NCBI GenBank assembly: GCA_964371655.1
Contig: CAYJOD010000125.1
Location: 1-15,070 of the forward strand
Reading direction: 5' to 3'
Length of the DNA: 15,070 nucleotides
Origin: CAZGSN01 sp964371655
GTDB lineage: Bacteria > Desulfobacterota > Binatia > HRBIN30
In this document: positions 5,421 through 12,526 of the stretch, one piece after another
Numbering within the stretch: position 1 is the first letter of the stretch
How the letters are laid out: the number at the start of each line of letters is the position of its first letter
Made by a program: the position numbers and the translations under genes
The notes under the pieces: generated by a model
Databases searched by the model: none
Seen by the model: the letters and a program-made list of their open reading frames with translations, nothing else
Told to the model about the DNA's origin: nothing

Positions 5421-6646
5421 CCTCGCTACGTCAGAGCACCGACGCCACCACAAACACGCCCGCAACCGGCGAATGGCGAACAGCGCGCCTTGGCGACATC
5501 TGCAACGTCCAACTCGGAAAGATGCTCTCTCCCGCGAGCAAGACCGGCACCGAGTCGTTCCCTTACTTGAGAAACGCCAACGTGCAATGGCGTGGCTTCG
5601 ACCTCAGCGACGTGGCCGAGATGGACTTCTCCGAGGCGGAGCGAGAGAAGTTCGCGCTGCGTGCGGGTGACCTTCTAGTGTGCGAAGGCGGTGAACCGGG
5701 ACGAGCGGCCATCTGGGACGGCAGCATTTCGCCCTGCTTCTATCAGAAGGCTCTCCACCGGCTGAGGCCGCTCGACACATCGACCGACCCGCGCATCATC
5801 ATGTACAGACTGCGCCTCGGCGCGTTGACGAGCGAGTTCACCGAGTCGCACGCGAAGACGACCATTGCTCACCTGCCAGCGGTGCGGTTGAACGCCTTAC
5901 GAGTTTCCTTACCGTCACCGAGTGAGCAGGCTCGCCTAGCCGACATCCTCGACGACCAGATGGCGCTCATCAATCGGGCGCGCGCGGCTGTAGAGCAACA
6001 GTTGCAGGCTGCGACCACTCTTGCGCCCGCGTACCTGCGAGCAGCGTTCGAGAGCGATGATGCAAAGGCGTGGCCCTCGACGACGCTCGCCGATGTGCTT
6101 GCCCTTCGTAAGGATGTCGTGCATCCATACGACAGCCCTATCGGCCCAGCGACCTTTGTCGGCCTTGAGCACATTGAATCTCACACCGGCGTACGTGCAG
6201 GCTCGGTCGGGGTGGAGATGTCTCTGCTCACAGGCAGGAAGCCGCAGTTCTTCGTTGGCGACATTGTGTACGGCTACCTTCGGCCCTACTTGAACAAGGT
6301 GTGGCTTGCCGACTTTGATGGTTTGTGCTCGGTTGACCAATACGTGTTCAAGGTGCGGGAGCGTGCCGTGCCGGAGTTCGTCGCATGGTTCATGCGCAGC
6401 CCGACGTACTTGCAGCGAGCGCCGATTGACACCTCACCGGGGCAACTACCGCGCATTAGAACCGAGGAAGTGTTTTCGGTGGAGTTCGGGTTGCCCGCTC
6501 CGGCAGAACAACGTCGCGTTGCCGACGACATCGCGGGTATGATGCGCTCTTCTGCGAAGGTCGTCGCCGGCGTCGAAGAGCAACGTCGCGCGCTGGATAC
6601 TCTTGAGGAAGCATCGCTGCGTGCAGCGTTCCGGGGAGAAACCTGA
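5417..6646 (+). CDS. hsdS: Type I restriction-modification specificity subunit HsdS
   Basis: HsdS recognises the bipartite DNA target for both methylation and cleavage. The 409-residue protein has two halves. Target recognition domain 1 (about 22-165) ends in LPSPSEQARLADIL and a helical spacer (to about 210). Target recognition domain 2 (about 220-370) ends in LPAPAEQRRVADDI and a second helix with LRAAFRGE. The repeated LPxPxEQxRxAD element marks the two conserved spacer helices typical of HsdS. TTG 5417 overlaps the hsdR stop by four bases, with GAAGGAAAGG some 11 nt upstream. The stop shares its A with the ATG of the next gene. Variable recognition domains mean the target sequence cannot be read from the protein by eye. 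Confidence 0.93.
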   Translation: MTSLRQSTDATTNTPATGEWRTARLGDICNVQLGKMLSPASKTGTESFPYLRNANVQWRGFDLSDVAEMDFSEAEREKFALRAGDLLVCEGGEPGRAAIWDGSISPCFYQKALHRLRPLDTSTDPRIIMYRLRLGALTSEFTESHAKTTIAHLPAVRLNALRVSLPSPSEQARLADILDDQMALINRARAAVEQQLQAATTLAPAYLRAAFESDDAKAWPSTTLADVLALRKDVVHPYDSPIGPATFVGLEHIESHTGVRAGSVGVEMSLLTGRKPQFFVGDIVYGYLRPYLNKVWLADFDGLCSVDQYVFKVRERAVPEFVAWFMRSPTYLQRAPIDTSPGQLPRIRTEEVFSVEFGLPAPAEQRRVADDIAGMMRSSAKVVAGVEEQRRALDTLEEASLRAAFRGET

Positions 6647-7662
6647 TGGCGCAAGATGAAGTCACGATTTGGGGCATTCACGCTGGTCGCACGGGCGACG
6701 CCGACCAACTGTTCTTGACGAAGAGCTTCGTCGCGGTCGGATGGAACGAAATGGGCGACCTTAGTGCACTCGCACCTGACCGCGAGTCGTTTCGCGCCGC
6801 TGTCGCGAAGTGCTATCCGGCGCTGAAGCCCGGAGCCATCCCTAACTACACAGGTCAACTTTTCCGTTTCGTCCACGAGATGAAGCCCGGTGACTTCGTA
6901 GCATACCCATCGAAGCGCGACCGCCAGATACACATCGGAAAGGTGACGGGGCCGTACCAATACAACCCGGCGCTGGATGCTGGATACCCGAATCTTCATG
7001 CAGTCCAGTGGCTGAAGGCGATTCCAAGGACTCAGTTCACACAGGGCGCGTTGTACGAAATCGGCTCGGCCATGAGCCTGTTTCAAGTCAGGAACTACGC
7101 CGACGAGTACAAAGCTGCGCTGGAAGGTCATCCAGAGGCTCCGCCGGTCGCACAGGACGAGACCGTGTCGCTGGTCGCGGAAGAAGTAGAGCAGACAACC
7201 AGCGACTTCATCCTGAAACAACTCGCGCAAGAACTGAAGGGCCACCCGTTCGCTCACTTCGTTGGGCAGTTGCTCAACACGATGGGCTATCGGACGCGTG
7301 TGTCGCCTGAAGGCCCGGACGGCGGCATCGACATCATCGCGCACAAGGACGAACTCGGTTTCGAGCCGCCCATCATCAAGGTGCAAGTGAAGAGCACCGA
7401 GGGCAGCATCGGTGACCCTGTGGTGTCGCAGTTGTACGGTAAGGTTGGAACAAACGAGTTCGGCCTGCTCGTGACGCTCGGCTCCTTCACACCGCCCGCC
7501 AAGGCGTTCGCACGAGAGAAGAGCAACCTACGTCTCATAGACGGCGAGGAACTCATCTCGCTCGTCCTTCAGCACTACGACCAGTTCGATTCGCGATACA
7601 AGGGCCTGCTGCCGCTCAAGCGGGTGTACATCCCAGAGCGCCTCGACGCGGCAAAGGACTAG
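6646..7662 (+). CDS. Mrr-like restriction endonuclease embedded in the type I operon
   Basis: This 338-residue protein has two parts. The N-terminal ~150 residues (IWGIHAGRTGDADQLFL..., FVAVGWNEMGDL, KPGDFVAYPSKRDRQIHIGKV) resemble a modified-base-reading or EVE/PUA-like module; that is inference. Residues about 190-310 are an Mrr-type PD-(D/E)xK nuclease: FAHFVGQLLNTMGYRTRVS, Asp225-Gly-Gly-Ile-Asp229, and Lys245-Val-Gln247-Val-Lys249, giving the D...QxK centre of Mrr proteins. Such enzymes usually cut modified DNA. ATG 6646 overlaps the hsdS stop by one base and the stop lies 3 bases before hsdM, so it is an integral operon member. It could attack phage DNA modified to evade HsdR, while the operon's own methylation must be tolerated. 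Confidence 0.85.
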   Translation: MAQDEVTIWGIHAGRTGDADQLFLTKSFVAVGWNEMGDLSALAPDRESFRAAVAKCYPALKPGAIPNYTGQLFRFVHEMKPGDFVAYPSKRDRQIHIGKVTGPYQYNPALDAGYPNLHAVQWLKAIPRTQFTQGALYEIGSAMSLFQVRNYADEYKAALEGHPEAPPVAQDETVSLVAEEVEQTTSDFILKQLAQELKGHPFAHFVGQLLNTMGYRTRVSPEGPDGGIDIIAHKDELGFEPPIIKVQVKSTEGSIGDPVVSQLYGKVGTNEFGLLVTLGSFTPPAKAFAREKSNLRLIDGEELISLVLQHYDQFDSRYKGLLPLKRVYIPERLDAAKD

Positions 7663-7665
7663 CTG

Positions 7666-9213
7666 ATGGTCGTGCAGGCGCGTCGAAACGGCACAGGCAA
7701 TGGGAAGCGGCTCGCCACACAGTCGTCAGTCAACGCCGTCGTCAAGAACATCTGCGACATCATGCGCCGGTCGAACTGCGCCGGCGCGTTGCAGTACGTA
7801 CCGGAACTCACGTGGTTACTCTTCCTGCGCATCCTCGACGAGCGTGAGACCCGCGAGGCCGATGAACACGCAGCGGTCGGCGAGCCGTTCACGCCATCAC
7901 TCGAACCCCCGTATCGGTGGCAGGACTGGGCCGCACCGGGCGGTGCAAAGCGCGCGGCGCTACAAGGCGATGGCAGCACATTGGGTGACTTCTTTGCCTT
8001 CGTGAACGGCGACCTGCTGCCGCACCTGCGCGCGCTCAAGGACAGACCTAACGCAACGGCGCGCCACAAGGTCATCAGCGAAGTGCTCTCCGGCGTCGAG
8101 CGTACGCGCATCGACACGGAACGCAACTTGCTCGATGTCCTAGACCGCATCGAAGACGTAAAGGACGAGAACATCGACCCACAGCATGTGTTCCCGCTCT
8201 CGCAGGTCTACGAGGGCCTGCTGCTCAAGATGGGTGAGCGGGGCAACGACGGTGGGCAGTTCTTCACGCCGCGCGAAGTCATCCGCTCTGTCGTGCGAGC
8301 GGTCAATCCAAAGATTGGCGACACGGTCTACGACCCCGCCTGTGGAACCGGCGGCTTCCTTGCGCAGGCGTTCGAGCACATGGCCGGCCCCAACAACGCT
8401 AACGTCCAGTCCGGCGAGCAGTTGGAGACGCTGAAGCGGCGAACCTTCTATGGGCGCGAGAAGGACAACCTCATCTACCCCATCGCGCTCGCCAACCTAA
8501 TGCTCCACAACATCGACGAGCCGCACGTCTGGCACGGGAACGCACTGACCGGGCAGGAGTCATATGGCGGTCTGTACGCGGGCGCTCCGCCGCTCTACGA
8601 CGTTGTGCTGATGAATCCACCGTTTGGCGGCAAAGAGGGCGAAGAGGCGCAGACTAACTTCGCGTATAAGACGCGTGCCACGCAGGTGCTCTTCCTTCAG
8701 CACGTCATCAGCAGCTTGAAGGCCGGTGGCCGCGCGGGCATCGTCGTCGATGAGGGCGTGTTGTTCCGAGCGACCGAGACGGCGTACGTCCAGACAAAAC
8801 GGAAGCTGCTCGATGACTGCGACCTTTGGTGCATCCTCAGTCTGCCTGCTGGCACGTTCGTAAACGCGGGTGCCGGCGTGAAGGCCAATCTTCTCTTCTT
8901 CACCAAGGGCAGTCCGACCGAAACGGTCTGGTACTACGACCTGTCGCACATCAAGGTGGGCAAGAAGACGCCGCTGACGACCACACACTTTGATGAGTTC
9001 TTCAGGCTGCTCCCCGACCGGGCGGACAGCGACTACAGTTGGACGGTCTCGCGCGCCGACCTCGACGCGAAGAATTACGACCTCAAGGCCGTGAACCCGA
9101 ACGCGAAGTCCGACGAAGACACACGCACGCCGGCGGAACTGCTCGACTTCATCGAAGCGAAGGGCCGCGAGGTGGCTGAGGCAGTTGCGGCGCTGCGCTC
9201 CACGACGCTCTAG
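7666..9213 (+). CDS. hsdM: Type I restriction-modification methyltransferase subunit HsdM
   Basis: HsdM transfers a methyl group from S-adenosylmethionine to adenine N6 at the site chosen by HsdS. The 515-residue protein has an N-terminal helical HsdM domain (about 20-150, including LTWLLFLRILDE). An N6-adenine methyltransferase domain follows, with GGQFFTPREV, the SAM-binding DPACGTGGF (223-231) and catalytic NPPF (317-320). AAAGGA overlapping the end of the previous gene is its ribosome binding site. It is the last gene in the operon, an order (R-S-nuclease-M) that puts the protecting enzyme after both nucleases. Full length and intact. It directly consumes SAM, the proposed ligand of the two leaders at the left of the island. 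Confidence 0.96.
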   Translation: MVVQARRNGTGNGKRLATQSSVNAVVKNICDIMRRSNCAGALQYVPELTWLLFLRILDERETREADEHAAVGEPFTPSLEPPYRWQDWAAPGGAKRAALQGDGSTLGDFFAFVNGDLLPHLRALKDRPNATARHKVISEVLSGVERTRIDTERNLLDVLDRIEDVKDENIDPQHVFPLSQVYEGLLLKMGERGNDGGQFFTPREVIRSVVRAVNPKIGDTVYDPACGTGGFLAQAFEHMAGPNNANVQSGEQLETLKRRTFYGREKDNLIYPIALANLMLHNIDEPHVWHGNALTGQESYGGLYAGAPPLYDVVLMNPPFGGKEGEEAQTNFAYKTRATQVLFLQHVISSLKAGGRAGIVVDEGVLFRATETAYVQTKRKLLDDCDLWCILSLPAGTFVNAGAGVKANLLFFTKGSPTETVWYYDLSHIKVGKKTPLTTTHFDEFFRLLPDRADSDYSWTVSRADLDAKNYDLKAVNPNAKSDEDTRTPAELLDFIEAKGREVAEAVAALRSTTL

Positions 9214-9228
9214 GCAGGCCGCTCCCGT

Positions 9229-9250
9229 AACGGCATCATCGCATGCCGTT
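9229..9250 (+). terminator. Putative terminator after hsdM
   Basis: AACGGCAT (9229-9236) and ATGCCGTT (9243-9250) make a perfect 8-bp stem with a 6-nt loop, 15 nt after the hsdM stop. There is no T run. Its 3' arm overlaps the first bases of the first 221-bp repeat, which begins at 9245. Confidence 0.45.
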
Positions 9251-9465
9251 CTTGCCGCCGGTCCACCCCTGCGGTGCAACGTCGCTGGGCGGCACGTTGC
9301 CGGACATCGCGCTGGGTGGTTCGGCGACGCGGGCCGTCGCCACCGGAATGACCACAATTGCACCTGTTCTAGCTTCAGACCTCGTCACGGTCGGTTGGTA
9401 TTCTGCCGGAGCCATGGGAGCACCATACTCACGCCGCCGGCGGAGACGAGCCGCGTACCGATGCT
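9245..9465. repeat. 221-bp direct repeat, copy 1
   Basis: Bases 9245-9465 recur at 9571-9791 without gaps and with only three differences, at 9266 (C/T), 9290 (C/T) and 9314 (G/C). The unit has no terminal inverted repeats. Reading frames cross it on both strands, but none has a convincing ribosome binding site or recognisable product. The three differences are 24 bases apart each and are silent in one plus frame and in the opposite minus frame, so the unit may derive from coding sequence. Confidence 0.93.
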
Positions 9466-9570
9466 TTACCGCCGACGTTCGCTCACCGCGCGTTGGCGTC
9501 AGATGTTGTATGGCCATTGTCGTTGGCCTATTTGAATCTAGATTTCGAGAATCCCTCTACAATGTCCCGC
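9466..9570. other. 105-bp spacer between the direct repeats, relatively AT-rich
   Basis: No gene seen. It includes the 10-bp palindrome AATCTAGATT (9535-9544), and TACAAT (9558-9563) with TTGAAT (9532-9537) too far away (20 bp) for a standard promoter. The AT-richness against the surrounding DNA suggests a regulatory or acquired segment. Confidence 0.4.
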
Positions 9571-9791
9571 GCCGTTCTTGCCGCCGGTCCATCCCTGCGG
9601 TGCAACGTCGCTGGGTGGCACGTTGCCGGACATCGCGCTCGGTGGTTCGGCGACGCGGGCCGTCGCCACCGGAATGACCACAATTGCACCTGTTCTAGCT
9701 TCAGACCTCGTCACGGTCGGTTGGTATTCTGCCGGAGCCATGGGAGCACCATACTCACGCCGCCGGCGGAGACGAGCCGCGTACCGATGCT
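9571..9791. repeat. 221-bp direct repeat, copy 2
   Basis: Second copy of the unit at 9245-9465, three substitutions and no indels, starting exactly 326 bases later. The divergence point is abrupt at both ends, pointing to a recent duplication or gene conversion. Bases 9792-9859 between it and the promoter palindrome hold nothing I recognise. Confidence 0.93.
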
Positions 9792-9859
9792 CGGCGGCAA
9801 GGACTTCGGTCAAAGCGTGGCTCTAGGGCAATGCGGTATCCATTGTCTCGCGGTTCATG

Positions 9860-9877
9860 GTGCGCCACGTGGCGCAC
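9860..9877. promoter_or_regulatory. 18-bp perfect palindrome, likely operator
   Basis: GTGCGCCACGTGGCGCAC is perfectly symmetric and ends two bases before the -35 hexamer of the promoter at 9880-9908. Such placement is typical of a dimeric regulator's site. The downstream genes encode winged-helix-like proteins, so autoregulation is plausible. Confidence 0.65.
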
Positions 9878-9879
9878 AT

Positions 9880-9908
9880 TTGACGACGGCGCAAGATCGA
9901 TCTACGCT
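9880..9908 (+). promoter_or_regulatory. Promoter of the three-gene winged-helix/TIR-like operon
   Basis: TTGACG (9880-9885), a 17-bp spacer and TACGCT (9903-9908) match a vegetative sigma-70-type promoter. The start would be near 9915, leaving a leader of about 65 nt before ATG 9981. Confidence 0.75.
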
Positions 9909-9980
9909 TTAGCCAGATTGCGGCAGTACAGTGGACGGCGAATGTCTCGAATGAGGCGCGCCGACAAGAAAGGAAACAGA

Positions 9981-10367
9981 ATGACCAGCGATCCACACTT
10001 GAGCACGCTCTTGGTCGATCAAGAAGCCGTTGATACTGAGCGGGTTACGGCGGCACTGAAAGGACGGCTTGGGATTGACGCGGCGAGCGGGGGCCTCGTC
10101 GTCGATCAGGGTTTCCACCCGCTGAAGGTCGATCAGAAGATCGTCGCCCTGCTTCTCGGACGCATCGCGCAGCACTTGCTCGGCAGGGCGGACGATGATG
10201 CCATGGCCCTGAAGGACATCATCGACTTCTCAGGGTTGCCACGCGGCTCCGCCGCCCCCGGCGCGCGGCGACTTTTGAGCAGTCGTCTTGTGACTCAAGG
10301 CGCGGACAAGCGTTACGCCATACCCAGAAGCAAGGTGCTTCTCGCGGTCGAGGAGTTGGCGAAGTGA
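9981..10367 (+). CDS. Winged-helix-like small protein (128 aa), gene 1 of candidate defence operon
   Basis: The N-terminal ~45 residues (MTSDPHLSTLLVDQ...GLVVDQGFHPL) are followed by a helical region (KIVALLLGRIAQHLL). Then comes a helix-turn-helix-wing pattern: ALKDIIDFSGL, a recognition-like helix GARRLLSSRLV, and a wing QGADKRYAIPRSKVLLAVEEL. The same closing pattern, aromatic-x-Leu/Ile then a helix, recurs in the two following genes. ATG 9981 has AAAGGAAA a few bases upstream; in-frame ATGs at 9942 and 9951 lack a good site. Its stop overlaps the next start (GTGA). I recognise no named family. It may bind DNA or act as a sensor/adaptor for the TIR-like protein encoded third. Confidence 0.8.
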   Translation: MTSDPHLSTLLVDQEAVDTERVTAALKGRLGIDAASGGLVVDQGFHPLKVDQKIVALLLGRIAQHLLGRADDDAMALKDIIDFSGLPRGSAAPGARRLLSSRLVTQGADKRYAIPRSKVLLAVEELAK

Positions 10368-10852
10368 ACGACTCGCACGACGATCTTCAGAACGCCCTGA
10401 CGGACGCGGCGGCATTGGTCGCTGACTTACCGGAGGAGTTGCGCGCGGTAGCGTTCCAAGAGGCATTCCGCGCTCTTCGCGGAAGCGTCGTCGCTGCGCC
10501 GGCACAACCATCTCCGGCGCACGCCGCCCCTAAACCGGCACCGGCACCAGCACCGGCTGAAATGCCCGACGCCGATCTGGTCGCACGCCAAGGCGAACGG
10601 CTTCACAAGATCGCCTATGCGGTCTACCGCATTACGGCGCGCGGCGATGTGTGCACGACCGGCGCGATCAAGACGTACCTGAGCCAGCAACTTGCAACAA
10701 AAATCAAGGCAAACGGCGTACCAGACGTGTTGAAGGCCAGTACACCGAGGTACTTCCAGCGCCAACGGGACGGGCGTGAGTTTTCCTACGAACTCACCGA
10801 CAAGGGAATCGCCATGTTGGTGGAGTTCGGTAGGACGCAGGCGGCGGAGTAA
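10364..10852 (+). CDS. Winged-helix-like protein with Pro/Ala linker (162 aa), gene 2 of candidate defence operon
   Basis: Residues 1-45 are an acidic helical segment (DLQNALTDAAALVADLPEEL...FQEAFRAL). Residues about 47-68 form a Pro/Ala-rich flexible linker. The C-terminal domain (about 75-160) resembles a winged helix: HKIAYAVYRITARGDVCTTG, a helix, DVLKASTPRYFQR and the wing GREFSYELTDKGIAMLVEF. That wing resembles the N-terminal domain of gene 3 (GASWTLTAEGEEAVSAL). GTG 10364 overlaps the stop of gene 1 by four bases and the stop shares a base with the next ATG, so the three are co-translated. Function unknown; the linker suggests that it joins two partners. Confidence 0.8.
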   Translation: MNDSHDDLQNALTDAAALVADLPEELRAVAFQEAFRALRGSVVAAPAQPSPAHAAPKPAPAPAPAEMPDADLVARQGERLHKIAYAVYRITARGDVCTTGAIKTYLSQQLATKIKANGVPDVLKASTPRYFQRQRDGREFSYELTDKGIAMLVEFGRTQAAE

Positions 10853-11691
10853 TGACCAATGCGCGGCTGAGGCTGCAACGGCTTTCGACCCAAGCCGACC
10901 AAGTGCTCGTGGTCGGTCACCTCGCGGCGCTGCGTGCGGACGCCGGCGCGTTCCGTCCCTCAGACCTGAACGCGCTATTTGCTGCGCTACGCGTGCCGGG
11001 GCCAAGCAACGTGCCCAACGTACTTTCGAGGCTCGCTGCGCGCGGACTGGTACTCAGCCTCGGCGGAGCCAGTTGGACACTCACCGCCGAAGGGGAAGAG
11101 GCGGTGTCGGCGCTCGCGATAGGTTGGAGCGCGGCAGACCTGCAAACCGAGTACGCCGCTGACTTCGCACAAAGTCAGCATCACACGATACCCGCAGAAC
11201 TCGCGCCGACGCGGCTGATGGAGCCGTTGTCTCGATTCCTTGAAGCGTTCGCATTTGAAAGGAACGTATTCGGCATAAGCCGCTATCGCCGGCCATTGGT
11301 CGCCGACGACCCGGTTCCAGACACTTTCGCGACTGCACGAGAGATCATGGCTGAATACGGGCTGGACTTTCACCTTGCTTCCGACCGCGCGGTTGCTGAC
11401 GAAATGTGGCCGAATGTATCGGCCTTGATGTGGGGCTGCCGTTTTGGCATCGTCGTCGTCGAGGACACCGCCAGCGAGGGAGTCAACACGAACGTATTGA
11501 TCGAACTAGGCGCGATGCTCATGACTGGACGGCGCTGCGTTTTGCTGCGCGACAAATCGGTCGAGCGTGTGCCGTCTGATCTGGTGGGCCACATCCGAAA
11601 GGACGTTGACCTGAGAGACCAATCGACCGTTGCAGCGGCCCTGCGCGATTGGTGCGCCAACGACTTGTTGCTTTCGACCGTACGGCGTTGA
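10852..11691 (+). CDS. Winged-helix plus TIR-like/deoxyribosyltransferase-like protein (279 aa), candidate effector
   Basis: Residues 1-90 resemble a winged helix (LAALRADAGAFRPSDL, NVPNVLSRLAARGLV, wing SWTLTAEGEEAVSAL). Residues about 136-275 have the Rossmann-like pattern of TIR-like and nucleoside 2-deoxyribosyltransferase-like domains. These are VFGISRYR, an amphipathic helix DTFATAREIMAEYGL, DFHLASD, GIVVVED, then NTNVLIELGAMLMTGRRCVLLRD, and PSDLVGHIRKDVDL. Glu218 in IELG sits where these families carry a catalytic glutamate. TIR-like proteins in bacterial immunity often degrade NAD or bind nucleotides; here that is inference. Last gene of a three-gene overlapping operon sharing winged-helix domains. 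A sensor/effector role in phage defence is plausible. Confidence 0.82.
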   Translation: MTNARLRLQRLSTQADQVLVVGHLAALRADAGAFRPSDLNALFAALRVPGPSNVPNVLSRLAARGLVLSLGGASWTLTAEGEEAVSALAIGWSAADLQTEYAADFAQSQHHTIPAELAPTRLMEPLSRFLEAFAFERNVFGISRYRRPLVADDPVPDTFATAREIMAEYGLDFHLASDRAVADEMWPNVSALMWGCRFGIVVVEDTASEGVNTNVLIELGAMLMTGRRCVLLRDKSVERVPSDLVGHIRKDVDLRDQSTVAAALRDWCANDLLLSTVRR

Positions 11692-11714
11692 CTGCGATTG
11701 AAGTACCACCTGAG

Positions 11715-12299
11715 CTAGGGCTGTGGGGCGGGCCAGTGCCGAGCGGCCAGTTGGCCGTGCATCTTGGTTAGGCTCCACGGCATCTGGCGGGCCGTGCTGC
11801 CAGTCTGAGCGTAGGCGAACGGCTGGGTGGCAAAGGTTGCGCCCCCGAATCCCACGGGGAACATGACACTGGCGGCGAGGTCAGCGGGTGTATCGCCTCT
11901 GCGCGGATCGGTGCGTGAGAAGTGAGCACCCACTTTGTTTCGCCACGCAAGCATGTCCGGCGCGACCCGCCCGACGTATGCAGCCGCTGCGGCCTCATCT
12001 CCGCCAGATGTGAGCCAGCCGACCAGCCGGATGTAGTTACAGGCCGACACGGCATACCAATGAAAGCTGCACGCAATTAGGCCCATCGGAGCGCCGCGCA
12101 ATTTTGGTGCGTTACCGAATAACGTGACCATCTTCTCTGGCGGCAGCCGCCCGCGCACGGCAGCTTCGACCTGCTCAACTTGTCCAGAGAGAAACTGTAG
12201 ACCTTGCGCGAGGTACGTGAGCGAGTTCAGTTCATTTCCGTAGCGCCGTTCGGCCCCTTCGTCCAATCGAAGCGAATCAACGTGGTCGAGAATCGTCAT
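11715..12299 (-). CDS. Protein with HEPN-like Rx5H motif (194 aa)
   Basis: The protein is mostly helical: NELNSLTYLAQGLQFLSGQVEQVEAAV (about 22-48), then LIACSFHWYAVSACNYIRLVGWL (about 74-96), and a helix ending WRNKVGAHFSR. Arg120-x5-His126 fits the Rx4-6H signature of HEPN ribonucleases, and the preceding helices fit a HEPN bundle. The last 60 residues (FPVGFGGATFATQPF...) are less structured. ATG 12299 overlaps the stop of the preceding 66-aa gene (ATGA). Placed in one minus-strand transcript with a tyrosine recombinase, it may be an island-borne toxin or defence RNase. The call rests on one motif and helix pattern, so it is moderate at best. Confidence 0.65.
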   Translation of the reverse strand: MTILDHVDSLRLDEGAERRYGNELNSLTYLAQGLQFLSGQVEQVEAAVRGRLPPEKMVTLFGNAPKLRGAPMGLIACSFHWYAVSACNYIRLVGWLTSGGDEAAAAAYVGRVAPDMLAWRNKVGAHFSRTDPRRGDTPADLAASVMFPVGFGGATFATQPFAYAQTGSTARQMPWSLTKMHGQLAARHWPAPQP

Positions 12300-12496
12300 G
12301 ACGGCTCATGAACGCGCGTGTCGCGCGGGATTCCCTGTAACCCCGAGCCGATGCACTGGGACGCGCCGTCGGCATGATTAGGCGCGCGCCAAATCACGTC
12401 GTAGCCAACTTCGTACATCGGCTCAGGTTGTGGTACCCAGAACATCTTGTGGCACATGGAGCACTCGACAAGGTTGTCAACGAGCGGCTGACTCAT
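12296..12496 (-). CDS. Small hypothetical protein (66 aa) with one CxxC pair
   Basis: The product begins MSQPLVDNLVECSMCHKMFW, with Cys13-x2-Cys16 and a lone Cys48. This could be half of a zinc knuckle, but no second pair is present. GAGGAAG lies four bases before ATG 12496. It follows the tyrosine recombinase by 30 bases and overlaps the HEPN-like gene by four, so the three appear to form one operon. No family recognised; it might be a partner or antidote of the HEPN-like protein, by analogy with paired toxin-antitoxin genes. Confidence 0.65.
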   Translation of the reverse strand: MSQPLVDNLVECSMCHKMFWVPQPEPMYEVGYDVIWRAPNHADGASQCIGSGLQGIPRDTRVHEPS

Positions 12497-12526
12497 AGCA
12501 CTTCCTCAATCTTCTGCTTCCGTTCA

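Noticed and set aside
6286..7386. Minus-strand open frame of 366 codons opposite hsdS and the Mrr-like gene
   Set aside because: It spans the junction of two well-supported plus-strand genes and shows no domain.
8560..9363. Minus-strand open frame of 267 codons opposite hsdM
   Set aside because: Antisense to conserved methyltransferase motifs; no ribosome binding site.
9236..9813. Open frames across the 221-bp repeats on both strands
   Set aside because: None has a convincing ribosome binding site, and the same unit is read in different extents in the two copies. The possible coding origin is recorded as a finding instead.
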